From: Pseudophaeobacter sp. EL27
GTDB taxonomy: Bacteria > Pseudomonadota > Alphaproteobacteria > Rhodobacterales > Rhodobacteraceae
Assembly: GCF_900313025.1 (NCBI RefSeq)
Contig: NZ_OMPQ01000012.1
Span: forward strand, 40,176-104,175
DNA length: 64,000 nt
Direction: 5' to 3'
Shown: piece after piece, positions 1 through 9,218 of the stretch
How the letters are laid out: every line of letters starts with the position of its first letter
How positions within the stretch are numbered: the stretch's first letter is position 1
Made by a program: the position numbers and the translations under genes
Notes under the pieces: generated by a model
What the model saw: only the letters and a program-made list of their open reading frames with translations
What the model was told of the DNA's origin: nothing
Database searches by the model: none

Positions 1-2
1 GA

Positions 3-1832
3 CCCGGCATAAACGGCAATGAAATGGCAAGCCGCCTGAAGGACCCGGATGTCGCCGTGCAGCTGCTGGAAACTGCAAAGAGCGGCAAAAGCCTGGACCT
101 GGAGCAGCTGGTCTGGACACAAGATGGTTCCCGTGTGCACCGGATACAGGCGCGACGCGGGCGCGACCCCATTACCGGCGCCTTTGCAACGATTGTCAGC
201 GAAGAAGACGTGACCAAGCAAAACGCCCTGCGGCTACAGATGCAGGCTCTGAACGCACAGCTTGAACGCAAAGTCGAGGACCGCACACGACGGCTCGATG
301 CCAGCGAGGAACGCTATGCCCTGGCCACACAATGCGCGGCGGTCTGGGATTGGGACCTGGTGCAAAGCCATCTTTATCTTTCGCCCAGTTTTCTTGAGGC
401 GCTCGAGCTTCCGCCTGACTTTGAAACCGACAACTTTCTGGATAACAGCACCGACAGCACAGTCTCTAAAATCCTGCACTCTGAAGATGCTGCCTCTTTC
501 CAGGCAGAAGTGACCCGTCATCTAAAAGAACCGGAGGTCCCCTTTAGCCATGAACATAGGCTCAAAACCGGATCTGGCGACTATCGCTGGTTCCACGCTC
601 AGGGCAAAGCAATTGTTGGCGCGGACGGCAGGGCCACCCGCTCGGTAGGGATCTTGACAGATATCACAGAGAGAAAAGAGCTCGAAGCTTCACTATTGGC
701 CGCCCATCGCGCCGATGCCATTGGGCAAATCTCTGCAGGAATCGCACATGATTTCAACAACCTGCTCACGGTTATCCTGGGTAATGCAGAGCTGCTGGAC
801 ATTTCTGACACTGCCAACTCCGAGCTGGTAGCAGCCATCAAAAACGCCGCCCTGCGCGGTGCTGATCTGACCCGTCATCTGCTTGCTTATTCCCGCAAAC
901 AGACCCTCCGCCCCGGGCCAGTGGATCTGTCCCGATTGGTCACCAGCATGAGCAAAACCCTGCTGCACAACCTCGGAGAAACTATTGAGGTTGAAACCAG
1001 CATTGCCGGTGGATTGTGGTCCATTCACGCCGATGCAACACAGGTGGAAAGCGCAGTTCTGCACCTCGCCTGTAACGCCCGCGATGCCATGCCACTGGGC
1101 GGAAAGCTTGATATCTCCTGCCAAAACCACCAGGTTACCGAGGCACAGCTCCTGCCAGGGGCGGGGCACAATTTAAAGCCAGGTGAATACGTCAAAATCC
1201 AGATCCGCGATAGTGGTGAAGGAATGACACCAGCTACGCTCAACCGCGCCTGCGAGCCCTTTTTCACCACCCGTAAAATCGGGCAGGGCAGCGGGCTAGG
1301 GCTTTCCATGGTGTTTGGGTTTGCGCGACAGTCCGGCGGCGGGGCGGCCCTGTACAGCCAACCTGGTGTTGGCACCAGCGCCTGTCTTTTCCTGCCCAGA
1401 TCAGTTCTGCAACCAAAAGCAAGCACTGAGCCAATGCATGCAGCATCAATCTGCGGCAATGGCGAGAGCATTCACCTATTGGAGGATGACCGAGCTGTTC
1501 AAAGCACCCTGCGCGGTATTCTGGAATCGCTGAACTACCGGGTCACACAGTCAAGCGATGCGGCGACTGCAATGCATGTTATTTCGCAGGGGCCACTTCC
1601 CGCATTGATCCTGGCGGATGTTGTTTTGCCCGGTGGCGAAAGCGGCGTGGAATTTGTCGAGCGACTTAGAGGTCATTATCCGCAGATCAAAGCGGTTTTG
1701 ATGTCAGGTTACACCCAGGAAGAGGCAACGCTGAACGCACTCACTGGCCATGGTCATATCTTCCTGCAGAAACCGATGAACAAGGCCCGGCTGTCGCAGA
1801 TGCTACATGCCGCGTTGCAGGGCAAAACCTGA
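3..1832 (+). CDS. PAS hybrid sensor histidine kinase (5' end outside window)
   Basis: A cytoplasmic-looking sensor kinase that would autophosphorylate on His and pass phosphate to its own receiver domain. The frame is open to the left edge (codons before the ATG at 24 read PGINGNE), so the protein is probably cut and 24 need not be the start. Counting from the ATG at 24: the end of a PAS-like domain (1-65), a short coiled coil (67-95), a second PAS/PAC unit (about 95-218, ending LTDITERKEL), a HisKA box AHDFNNLL with His242, a HATPase_c domain (about 335-460; GSGLGLSMVFGF) and a C-terminal receiver domain (about 475-595; LLEDD, ILADVVLP with the phosphoacceptor Asp, and a KP near the end). 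No membrane segment is visible. The AHDFNN box and trailing receiver are typical of the alphaproteobacterial PAS hybrid kinases often annotated as blue-light or PAS kinases. It converges with the Lrp gene. The ligand is unknown. Confidence 0.88.
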   Translation, partial: PGINGNEMASRLKDPDVAVQLLETAKSGKSLDLEQLVWTQDGSRVHRIQARRGRDPITGAFATIVSEEDVTKQNALRLQMQALNAQLERKVEDRTRRLDASEERYALATQCAAVWDWDLVQSHLYLSPSFLEALELPPDFETDNFLDNSTDSTVSKILHSEDAASFQAEVTRHLKEPEVPFSHEHRLKTGSGDYRWFHAQGKAIVGADGRATRSVGILTDITERKELEASLLAAHRADAIGQISAGIAHDFNNLLTVILGNAELLDISDTANSELVAAIKNAALRGADLTRHLLAYSRKQTLRPGPVDLSRLVTSMSKTLLHNLGETIEVETSIAGGLWSIHADATQVESAVLHLACNARDAMPLGGKLDISCQNHQVTEAQLLPGAGHNLKPGEYVKIQIRDSGEGMTPATLNRACEPFFTTRKIGQGSGLGLSMVFGFARQSGGGAALYSQPGVGTSACLFLPRSVLQPKASTEPMHAASICGNGESIHLLEDDRAVQSTLRGILESLNYRVTQSSDAATAMHVISQGPLPALILADVVLPGGESGVEFVERLRGHYPQIKAVLMSGYTQEEATLNALTGHGHIFLQKPMNKARLSQMLHAALQGKT

Positions 1833-1846
1833 AATACCCGACTTGC

Positions 1847-2296
1847 CTAGAGAATATCCAGTGACACCTTGACCCGGTCCATCACCACCGAGGTATTGAA
1901 CCGGCTGACATTGGATTCATCAAAGAAGTACTCTTGCGTAAACGCTTCATATTCTTTGACGTCTCTGGTGACGACGATAAGGATGAAATCTGCTGCACCA
2001 GTGGCATAGTAACATTGCTGCACCTCAGGTGCTGCCCGCATACGCTGTTTAAACGCATCCAGATGCATACGGCTTTCACGCTCCAGCACCACCTCGACGA
2101 TCGCGGTCATCTCGCGGCCCAGTTTGGCCGGGGACAGCACGGCGATTTCGCTTTGAATAACGCCTGAATCGCGCAGACGCTTCACGCGTTTTTGCACTGC
2201 AGGCGGCGACAGCCCCACTTCGGCGCTCAGCGCATCAGCGGTCAAGCGGGCATTGCCCTGCATCAGTTTCAGTATTTCGAGGTCTTTATCGTCCAT
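1847..2296 (-). CDS. Lrp/AsnC family transcriptional regulator
   Basis: A 149-residue Lrp/AsnC regulator. It has an N-terminal winged helix (about 1-60; LSAEVGLSPPAVQKRVKRL is the recognition region) and a C-terminal RAM effector-binding domain (about 65-145; VVLERES...CYYATGAADFILIV). Length is normal for the family. It is the last gene of the minus-strand M20-DpaL-M24 set, 67 nt after the M24 stop. Members of this family usually sense an amino acid or related metabolite, so local control of the adjoining amino-acid operon is a reasonable inference. The start codon ATG at 2296 is the only good one. Confidence 0.9.
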   Translation of the reverse strand: MDDKDLEILKLMQGNARLTADALSAEVGLSPPAVQKRVKRLRDSGVIQSEIAVLSPAKLGREMTAIVEVVLERESRMHLDAFKQRMRAAPEVQQCYYATGAADFILIVVTRDVKEYEAFTQEYFFDESNVSRFNTSVVMDRVKVSLDIL

Positions 2297-2363
2297 GGGC
2301 CGATAAAGCGCAGAACAAGGTCAAAGAACAACCATATTCTGCGCGCTATCTCACTGAAACTTG

Positions 2364-3533
2364 CTAAATCACCGGAAGTTCCGGCGCAGCCCGCCTGGTC
2401 AGAAGTTCGGCCCCCTGTGCACGGATAACGATGTTCTCCTCATGCACCATGATCAAGCTCTCCCCATAGCCCAGGGATGGCTCAAGGGTCAGAACCATGC
2501 CCTCTTGCAGCACCGTGGTGTCAAAGGCCGCATGGGAGGGCTGTTCGGTCAGCTGCATGCCCAGCCCGTGACCCAACCGACCGATGTCGCCGCCTTGGTC
2601 GTCAAGCTCTGCAATTACGGACTGAATGGCCTGAAACAGATCCCGGCAGGTATTGCCCGGTTTTGCTGCAGCAAGCCCTGCCTCTGTGGCGCGCCACAAC
2701 ACATCATAGGCACGACGGGCCGCATCATCTGCTGCTCCGATGGCAAAGTTGCGATCAAAATCACAGAAATAGCCGTCCCATGTGGCACCAGTGTCCAGCA
2801 TCAACACATCCCCCATCTGCAACGGGCGACGGGAAGGCGGCGAGATCACATCGACATAACCTCCGGGTCCGGCGCTGCCGACCAGATAGGGCACATCATC
2901 CGCGCCCTGCGCCAGAGCCTCGCGACGAAAGGCCCGAAACACTTCTTCCAGTGGCATGCCTTCGGAAATCTGTTTTGGGACCTGGTCAAAAGTCGCCGAG
3001 CCGATCCCGCAGATATGGGTCAGTTTTTCGATTTCTGCCTGGGACTTCACCATCCGTAGCCCCTGAACCAACCCAGTTGCATCCGTCAGCTGCAGCCCCG
3101 GCAGAGCCTGAACCAGACGCTCCCAGTCCCCCAAAGGCATCCGCAGCGACGTTTCATGTCCCTTAAGGATACCCAAGCGCGCACCACGCTGTGCCAATGG
3201 CGCCAGAAGCTCGCTGAGCAGGCTAATGCCATCATCCTGCGGGGCAGGGGCGCTCCAGCTGCGAATATCCTCGATCCAGGTTTGACGCATCAATGCGGCA
3301 CCGATTTCTGGGATCACCGCGATTGGTTTGCCTGCAGCCGGGATAAACAAGAACCAGGGCCGAGTCGGACTTTGCCAGAACAGAGTGTTAAAGCCGCTGA
3401 AATATCGCACCTCCGGCTCGGTCAGCAGCAGCAGACCTTCCAGCCCCTGCGCCGCCATAAGCGCCTGCGCTTTTTCGGTGCGGGCCTGAAACTCCGCCTG
3501 TTCAAAACCGCGCGTTAAGGCCTTACGCTGCAT
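2364..3533 (-). CDS. M24 family metallohydrolase (Xaa-Pro peptidase / creatinase-like)
   Basis: A pita-bread fold hydrolase of 389 residues. The N-terminal creatinase-like domain spans about 1-160 and the catalytic domain 165-380. All five expected metal ligands are visible: Asp247 (MLDTGAT), Asp258 (FCDFDRNF), His322 (LGHGLGM), Glu351 (TLEPSLGY) and Glu366 (HEENIVI). The protein is therefore likely a real dimetal hydrolase rather than a metal-free creatinase. I chose ATG 3533 over an in-frame start at 3557 because it leaves only an 11-nt overlap with the upstream ammonia-lyase. Family relatives include prolidases and the ectoine hydrolase DoeA/EutD; the neighbours here do not fit ectoine use. 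It probably opens an amide or cyclic precursor that feeds the ammonia-lyase. The substrate is not certain. Confidence 0.82.
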   Translation of the reverse strand: MQRKALTRGFEQAEFQARTEKAQALMAAQGLEGLLLLTEPEVRYFSGFNTLFWQSPTRPWFLFIPAAGKPIAVIPEIGAALMRQTWIEDIRSWSAPAPQDDGISLLSELLAPLAQRGARLGILKGHETSLRMPLGDWERLVQALPGLQLTDATGLVQGLRMVKSQAEIEKLTHICGIGSATFDQVPKQISEGMPLEEVFRAFRREALAQGADDVPYLVGSAGPGGYVDVISPPSRRPLQMGDVLMLDTGATWDGYFCDFDRNFAIGAADDAARRAYDVLWRATEAGLAAAKPGNTCRDLFQAIQSVIAELDDQGGDIGRLGHGLGMQLTEQPSHAAFDTTVLQEGMVLTLEPSLGYGESLIMVHEENIVIRAQGAELLTRRAAPELPVI

Positions 3534-4716
3534 CGGTTTCCCCCATGATCTGGGCAAAAATAGCTGGATCCGTAACCCCTTCGGAACCGATCAGCAAAAC
3601 GCGGGAGCCTTCATCCAGCCCCAGGTTTTGCGACAGCTCAGCGTCCTGACGCGCAGCGATCAAAGCGGCCAAGCCGGCAATGGCGCTTTCGCCTGCTTCA
3701 ATCGCCTCATCCCCGGGCAGGGGGCGGGCCAGAAGACGCACAGCAGGGGCCACCAGAGTTTCCGGGATGGTCAGAAAGTCCGAGACCTCCTCAGCCAGGA
3801 TTTCCCAGGCCATTCCCGAGGGTTCACCGCAGGACAGACCCGCCATCAGGGTTTCGGTTTGGATGGCAAAGGTCGTGGCTTCACCGGCGCGACCGCTTTC
3901 AAACAGGCAGGCCGCCAATTCAGGTTCAACAATCACCACCCTCGGGCCCTGCGCGCCCCAGTGCTGGCGCAGACCGGCAACTACGCCTGCTGCCAAGCCG
4001 CCAACACCGCCTTGCAGAAACACATGGGTCGGGGCCTGCTCCAGGCCTTCGCAGATCTCCTGTGTCATCACGCCGTAACCCGCCATCACATCGCGTGGAG
4101 GCTCGGAATATCCCTCCCAAGAGGTGTCAGAGACCACAAACCAGCCGTTCTCTGCCGCTTCCTGTTTGGCCAGAACGACGGATTCATCATAATCGCCAGT
4201 GATACGGATCACTTCGGCCCCCAGATCGCGCATGGCTTCCGCGCGTCCTTCGCTAACCTCAGCGTGGATATAGATCCGACAGGGGGCGCCAAAACGCTGA
4301 CATCCCCAGGCCAGAGAGCGACCATGGTTGCCATCGGTGGCAGAGACCAGCGTAATCTGGGCGGCTTCGGCCTTATACTTGCCGGTTCGGATGTCTTCCA
4401 ACGAGACCTCTTGCCCCAGCTGGGCCGAGATTTGCCGCCGCAGCACCCGTAGTGCCGCATAAGACCCACCAAGCGCCTTGAAACTGCCTAGTCCAAAACG
4501 GGGGCCTTCGTCCTTATACAGAACCTCTCCAACGCCGATCTTGGCCGCCAAAGCCGTCAGCGAGACCAGGGGCGTAGGCGCATAGCCTTCCCACTGGGTG
4601 ATTTCCGCGCGGGAGGTGGCAAAATCCTGGCGCGACAGCACCCGTTCGACAGCGTCACCGGAACGTTTGTTAGCAGCGACATGGCCAAGCTTTGCGGTAG
4701 GAAGAATATCAAACAT
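3523..4716 (-). CDS. dpaL: Diaminopropionate ammonia-lyase
   Basis: A fold-type II PLP enzyme of 397 residues, close to the 398 of E. coli DpaL (YgeX). It converts 2,3-diaminopropionate to pyruvate and two ammonia. Diagnostic features are GSFKALGGSYA with the PLP lysine Lys80, ATDGNHGRSLAWG (phosphate loop region), DTSWEGYSEPP, LQGGVGGLAAGV and MAGLSCGEPSG, all of which match the DpaL subgroup rather than threonine dehydratase or EutB. The frame extends 60 codons upstream inside the M20 gene, but ATG 4716 (MFDILPTAKLGH) gives the family N-terminus and an 8-nt overlap with the M20 stop, implying translational coupling. The 3' end overlaps the M24 gene by 11 nt. The cytosolic product would enter central metabolism as pyruvate. 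Confidence 0.92.
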   Translation of the reverse strand: MFDILPTAKLGHVAANKRSGDAVERVLSRQDFATSRAEITQWEGYAPTPLVSLTALAAKIGVGEVLYKDEGPRFGLGSFKALGGSYAALRVLRRQISAQLGQEVSLEDIRTGKYKAEAAQITLVSATDGNHGRSLAWGCQRFGAPCRIYIHAEVSEGRAEAMRDLGAEVIRITGDYDESVVLAKQEAAENGWFVVSDTSWEGYSEPPRDVMAGYGVMTQEICEGLEQAPTHVFLQGGVGGLAAGVVAGLRQHWGAQGPRVVIVEPELAACLFESGRAGEATTFAIQTETLMAGLSCGEPSGMAWEILAEEVSDFLTIPETLVAPAVRLLARPLPGDEAIEAGESAIAGLAALIAARQDAELSQNLGLDEGSRVLLIGSEGVTDPAIFAQIMGETDAA

Positions 4717-5863
4717 CGTTAGTCTTTCGGCTAGGGAGACGATCACGGACCAGATCTGCCCAAAGGGCAGCACCAATCGGTAAAAGCGCATCGTTGAAAT
4801 CATAATCGGCGGAGTGAAGTGGCTGACCATTGGCGCCGCTCTCTCCATTGCCCAAGAGCAGGAAGCAGCCGGGAACAGCCGCGCAGAAATGAGCAAAATC
4901 CTCAGAGAAGCTCATCGGAGGGCGATCGGCGATGGTTTCCAGTTTCAGCGCCCGCGACACCCGCCCAACAGCCTCGGTTGGGGTTTTGGCATTCAGGGTC
5001 TCGATGAATTCGGTGTCGAAGCTCATCTCGGCCGTGATGCCATGCGTTGCGGCGATACCACTGGTGATCTGCCGCATAAAGCGTTCCACCGCCAGGCGGT
5101 CTTCAGGCTGGCGCGCACGCACATCTCCTTTGAGCCGCGTCATACCGGGCAGCACATTGCGCTGGCCATCGGTGATGAATTCAGTGACCGATACCACCGC
5201 CCCGGAGGAGGGGGCCAATTTGCGGGAAACAATTGTTTGCAAGGCGAGAACCATTTCGGCGCCGACGGTGATGGTATCCACCCCGACATGGGGCATCGAG
5301 GCATGTCCGCCCTGGCCGTTCAGAGTAATCTCGAACAGGCTTTCGCTTGCACAGATCTGCCCCTCGCGAGTCGAAACCTGCCCCACCGGCGCACCCGGCA
5401 GATTGTGGATTGCATAGACTTCCTCAAGCTCAAAGCGCTCCAGCAGACCCTCGGCAATCATCGCCTGCGCCCCCAGACCGTGCTCCTCATTTGGCTGGAA
5501 AATAAAGACCACAGTGCCATCAAAATTGCGGCTTTGCGCCAGTGTTTCCGCCGCGCCCAGCAGCATGGTCATATGCCCGTCATGGCCACAGGCATGCATC
5601 ACCCCGGCGGTCTGTGAAACATAGTCTTGATCGCCAATCTCGTGAATTGGCAGGGCGTCCATATCTGCACGCAACCCAATGACCCGGTTGCCGCCACCTG
5701 ATCTCAACACGCCAATGACGCCAACCCCCTCATGAACTTCGAGACCAAGCTGCCGCAACCTCTCAGCCACGCGCGCCTTGGTACGATGTTCTTCAAAGCC
5801 AAGCTCAGGCTCTTGATGAAACTGTTGCCGCATCGCCGTCAGGCGCTTGTGAAATTCATCCAT
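4709..5863 (-). CDS. M20D family amidohydrolase (hippurate hydrolase-like)
   Basis: A zinc amidohydrolase/deacylase of about 384 residues. M20 signatures are visible in order: HQEPELGFEEHRT, GLRADMDALPI, MHACGHDGHMTMLLG (Cys and His metal ligands), FIFQPNEEHGLGA (catalytic and metal Glu) and AIHNLPGAPVG, followed by the dimerisation domain with GQGGHASMPH. I chose ATG 5863 because GGGGA lies about nine bases upstream, rather than the in-frame start at 5887. It is the first gene of the minus-strand operon and overlaps dpaL by 8 nt. Relatives cleave N-acyl amino acids; next to dpaL it plausibly releases diaminopropionate from an N-acyl form. That substrate is an inference from context. Confidence 0.87.
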   Translation of the reverse strand: MDEFHKRLTAMRQQFHQEPELGFEEHRTKARVAERLRQLGLEVHEGVGVIGVLRSGGGNRVIGLRADMDALPIHEIGDQDYVSQTAGVMHACGHDGHMTMLLGAAETLAQSRNFDGTVVFIFQPNEEHGLGAQAMIAEGLLERFELEEVYAIHNLPGAPVGQVSTREGQICASESLFEITLNGQGGHASMPHVGVDTITVGAEMVLALQTIVSRKLAPSSGAVVSVTEFITDGQRNVLPGMTRLKGDVRARQPEDRLAVERFMRQITSGIAATHGITAEMSFDTEFIETLNAKTPTEAVGRVSRALKLETIADRPPMSFSEDFAHFCAAVPGCFLLLGNGESGANGQPLHSADYDFNDALLPIGAALWADLVRDRLPSRKTNDV

Positions 5864-6597
5864 GAAAGATCCCCATTCTGCTCCCAATTTTAGCCGGAAC
5901 AGCAGGAGGCTGGCATCAATCTTTCCACAGATCGGAAGTATTTTCCTCGCCAGCTAGCGGATTCGTGATTGTTTTCAGAAACCCAAAGCCCCAGGAGCAC
6001 CCGCGCACCTCTAGGGAAACCCTGTAAACACCAAATAGAAATGTCACTGGCTGCGCAAAACAGGAATGTCACCAAGGGCGCTGACGGTAGCAAGGCTTAG
6101 CAGCCCGGAGACCTCAGATATTGAAGGGCTGAGAAGCCTTGTGGGGAAGTTGGACGACCGAACTGTTGAGGCCATTTCGGTCGTTTTGGAAGCGCTTAAA
6201 ATTGTGTGAGTGATATAGTGCATAATGTTGATTATGTAATATTGAAAGCATCTATCCCAATTTCGACCCCGGCATCATTAACCCATCTCTCACAGAGCAC
6301 CACCAGCCGGGAAAAGGGGAAAATCACCCCGTTTTCATGGCTCAAATTTGCTTCAAATTACCACGAACTCGAACCACACCCCAGCCCCTATCTGTCTGAG
6401 CAAACTGTTAACCAGTTGGCACTTATTAATAATTCCGAACAGACACTTGATGGTCGACCAAGGTGGTAACACTTCGTCAATAATCCTTATCAATTTGAAA
6501 ACAAGAGTCAGCTTTTCGCCACATCTTGTTCCCAAGCTGCACATTCCACGCCTCTAGCCCTGACCTCCAACACAGATCTTTCTGCGAGGAGTAAGTT
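5864..6597. other. Gene-poor interval of about 730 bp, possible gene remnant
   Basis: No convincing full gene is seen. A 47-codon plus-strand frame from ATG 6066 to TGA 6209 reads like the C-terminus of a protein (IEGLRSLVGKLDDRTVEAI) but has no clear ribosome-binding site. Just upstream, two similar strings, GAAATGTCACTGG and GGAATGTCACCAAG, lie about 25 bp apart. This mixture could be debris of a lost mobile element or regulator. The remainder, up to the ribosome-binding site at 6585, is the AT-richer leader of the next gene. Confidence 0.4.
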
Positions 6598-7122
6598 ATG
6601 AGCAATCTAGCAAAGCACGTGGTCCTGAAGGCACAAGCCGGAACCGCAGGCCGTCTCAAGCTAGGTTTTGGTGCCCTGACCAAAGCCCTGGCCACAACCG
6701 CCGCCGTCACCATGGCGCTGCTTGCCACCACGGATACAGCCTCTGCCGCCGGGCAGACTCCCTATGTGGTGGGAAATGACCGAGGCGGATTTGTCCGCGA
6801 CCGTCTTATTGAGTTGCGCAATCTGCGCTCATCCGGGCGGCAGGTCGAAATCCGCGGCCGCGTCTGCTATTCGACCTGCACGATGCTGCTGGGCCTGCCC
6901 AATGCCTGCGTTTCTCCCAATACGACCTTCGGGTTTCATGGCCCGTCCCAAAGTGGGCGCCGCCTGTCCCCAGAGAAGTTTGATTTTTATTCGCGCGTCA
7001 TTGCCGCCAATTACCCACAAGAGCTAAATGACTGGTACATGCAGACTGGCCGCAAGCGGATCAACAGAATCTACAAAATCAAAGGCAGCCAAATCATCAA
7101 GATGGGAGTCCGGGCCTGCTAA
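6598..7122 (+). CDS. Secreted COG3904-like protein (ClpP/crotonase-like fold suspected)
   Basis: A 174-residue exported protein. GAGGAG lies about nine bases before ATG 6598. The first 50 residues form a long, positively charged Sec-type signal peptide with hydrophobic core (LATTAAVTMALLATT) and likely cleavage after ASA at about 50. The mature part has a pattern seen in COG3904 periplasmic proteins: a beta-rich segment, then GRVCYSTCTMLLGLPNACVS, a position where ClpP-like relatives carry S-A-C before a helix, then TTFGFHGPSQ. Three cysteines, Cys88, Cys92 and Cys100 (approximate), could form disulfides. No partner gene is adjacent. Function is unknown; peptidase activity is not established. 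Confidence 0.6.
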   Translation: MSNLAKHVVLKAQAGTAGRLKLGFGALTKALATTAAVTMALLATTDTASAAGQTPYVVGNDRGGFVRDRLIELRNLRSSGRQVEIRGRVCYSTCTMLLGLPNACVSPNTTFGFHGPSQSGRRLSPEKFDFYSRVIAANYPQELNDWYMQTGRKRINRIYKIKGSQIIKMGVRAC

Positions 7123-7398
7123 AAACAGCTCTGTACCCTGGGCCAATCCTGACATAGTGGCGCAAAAGTGCCGCGTTCGGTCAGTCGTAGTTGCCCCTAT
7201 TCGCCATCAGTGGAAACGGCCCAACACTGCCTTTGAGCCGTGTATTCCACAGCACATGAAATTCTGTCCCCAGTCGTGACAGGGCCGTCAGAGGGACGTG
7301 AGCATGACGCAAATGAACGGATCCATTGGATTGAACAAAGGCAGCGCGCCCTCTCAAAAAAGGAGCGAGACCAGCGGCGCTTGGGCTTGTCGGAAATT

Positions 7399-8541
7399 CT
7401 ACCCCATCAGGGCCTGATTGAGATCTGAGATCAGATCATCCACATCCTCGATCCCAACTGAGATCCGCAACAGGCTTTCGGGGATGCCGGTATGGGGTTC
7501 GATAGTGTGGCGATGCTCAACCAGGCTTTCGACCCCCCCCAGCGACGTGGCACGGTGAAACAGGTTCAGACGTCCTGCCACTGCCAGCGCCGCCTCGCGC
7601 CCGCCTTTCACCAGAAAGGACATCAGGAAACCGTAGCCACCTGTCATTTGACGGTTGGCCAGTGCATGGCCTTCATGGCTGGGCAATCCAGGGTAAAGCA
7701 CATCTTCAACCTCCGGATGTTGGCTCAGGAATTCGGCCACCGCCATGGCATTGGCACACATCTTCTCTACTCGCAGCGGCAGCGTGCGCATGCTGCGCAC
7801 CAGTAGCCAGGCCTCAAAAGGCCCCATCACCGCGCCGGCCTCGCTGCGGTCCATGCAGATCGCCTCCCAGAGCGGGCTACGCGCGCGGGTGCTCAGCACC
7901 CCACCCAACACGTCCGAGTGGCCATTGATCACCTTGGTGGCGGAATGCATGACGATATCCGCCCCCATCTCCAACGGTCGGGTCAACAGCGGTGTTGCTG
8001 CAGTGCTGTCCACCACCAGACTGGCGCCCGCCCGGTCCGCACAGGATTTTGCGGCTTTGATATCAACGGATTTCAACCAGGGGTTTGAGGGAGTCTCAAC
8101 AAACAAAAGCTGTGCATTATGCGCCGTGCAGACCGCCTCCAAAGCAGCTGTGTCGCTGGCCTCAACCTCGTGCAGGGTGATGTCGCGGCGGGTGCAGAAA
8201 TCGCGGATCCATTTGGTTGTCCCCCAGTAGATACCCGATTGCACAATCACCGCACCGCCATTGGGCACGGTGCGAAACACTGCTGCGATAGCCGCCATGC
8301 CGGATGGAAACAGCTGGGTATCCTCAGCGCCTTCAAGCCGCGACAGGATCTCTTCACCCAGACGAACCGCCTCGTTATGGGAGCGCAGATAGACGTTATC
8401 CTGATTGACCAGCTGATAATCGCGGTCGCGCACAAAGGTTGTCGAGGGCTGCAATGGGGGCACCACGCCACCGCTGGCCTCATCGATTGCCCCGGCTGCC
8501 TGGGCAGCAATTGTCGCCGGTTTCATATCATTGCGCTGCAT
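7399..8541 (-). CDS. Cys/Met metabolism PLP-dependent enzyme (cystathionine gamma-synthase-like)
   Basis: A fold-type I PLP enzyme of about 380 residues from the trans-sulfuration family. Visible signatures are PPLQPSTTFVRD, SGMAAIAAVF, the VDSTAATPLLTRPLEMGADIV segment and the PLP lysine in MHSATKVINGHSDVLGG, followed by the RTLPLR and SLGGVESLVEHR elements of the C-terminal domain. I chose ATG 8541 because GGGAG lies eight bases upstream; an in-frame start at 8571 lacks a site. Family members act as cystathionine synthases, lyases or sulfhydrylases, and the sequence alone does not tell me which. It stands alone, divergent from the GNAT gene. Confidence 0.85.
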   Translation of the reverse strand: MQRNDMKPATIAAQAAGAIDEASGGVVPPLQPSTTFVRDRDYQLVNQDNVYLRSHNEAVRLGEEILSRLEGAEDTQLFPSGMAAIAAVFRTVPNGGAVIVQSGIYWGTTKWIRDFCTRRDITLHEVEASDTAALEAVCTAHNAQLLFVETPSNPWLKSVDIKAAKSCADRAGASLVVDSTAATPLLTRPLEMGADIVMHSATKVINGHSDVLGGVLSTRARSPLWEAICMDRSEAGAVMGPFEAWLLVRSMRTLPLRVEKMCANAMAVAEFLSQHPEVEDVLYPGLPSHEGHALANRQMTGGYGFLMSFLVKGGREAALAVAGRLNLFHRATSLGGVESLVEHRHTIEPHTGIPESLLRISVGIEDVDDLISDLNQALMG

Positions 8542-8719
8542 CTCAAAGGCTCCCTGGCTGTATCGCCCCATCTTTGAAGCGCGACCGGGGCAAGTTCAAT
8601 CGCTTTTGCGCAAAACCCATTGCAACGGTGACAGTTCCCTCAAACCTCGCCCTTGCGGTTTTCCTGCGTGCATGGTCCTTTTCCCACAATCTTGTGCCAC
8701 CCATATGGAGAGCCTGCCA

Positions 8720-9205
8720 ATGCCAGTAGAAATTCGCCAGGCCCTGCCGCAAGACAGTACCTGCATAGCTAAAATCGCCAATGTTATGATCCGGGACACG
8801 TTGTTTACTTTCACCTCGACAGAACGCCGGTCCGAAGAGATCGCCGCGCGGCTGCTGAAAGATCCGAGACCCTTTTTGCTGGCAGAGCTCGACGGGCGGA
8901 TTCTGGGCTTTGCCACCTATGGCGATTTTCGCTCTGGTCCCGGGTACCGACACACTCAGGAACATTCCATCCAACTTTTGCTCGAGGCGCAGGGGCACGG
9001 GTTGGGGCGGGCGCTGATGGCGCGCCTGGAAGAGGCCGCCCGCGCCAGGGAGGTGCATGTCCTTGTCGCCGGCATCAGCAGCGCCAACCCCAAAGCCGTC
9101 GGCTTTCACAGCGCTATCGGATTCACTCAAACTGGCCTGATGCCTCAGGTCGGGCGCAAATGGGGCAAATGGCTGGACCTGATCCTGATGCAAAAGCAGC
9201 TGTAA
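8720..9205 (+). CDS. GNAT family N-acetyltransferase (phosphinothricin acetyltransferase-like)
   Basis: A single-domain acetyltransferase of 161 residues. Its pattern, PVEIRQALPQD near the N-terminus, a central FATYGDFR strand, the acetyl-CoA pyrophosphate loop GHGLGRALM and the C-terminal NPKAVGFHSAIGFTQTG, fits the phosphinothricin/MnaT-type amino-acid acetyltransferase subgroup. ATG 8720 has GGAGAG upstream; the open frame continues further 5' but that part overlaps the promoter region of the divergent PLP gene. The biological substrate is probably a small amine or amino-acid analogue. It converges with the aminotransferase gene. Confidence 0.85.
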   Translation: MPVEIRQALPQDSTCIAKIANVMIRDTLFTFTSTERRSEEIAARLLKDPRPFLLAELDGRILGFATYGDFRSGPGYRHTQEHSIQLLLEAQGHGLGRALMARLEEAARAREVHVLVAGISSANPKAVGFHSAIGFTQTGLMPQVGRKWGKWLDLILMQKQL

Positions 9206-9218
9206 CCCGGTCAGGGCC

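Noticed and set aside
2364..5863. Ectoine utilisation (doeA/doeB or eutD/eutE) operon
   Set aside because: The M24 and M20 genes resemble that pathway at family level, but the PLP enzyme matches diaminopropionate ammonia-lyase and no eutA, eutC, ectoine transporter or doeC/doeD gene is present.
6206..6469. 87-codon frame before the secreted protein
   Set aside because: No ribosome-binding site, low-complexity and unlike any family I recognise; probably leader DNA.
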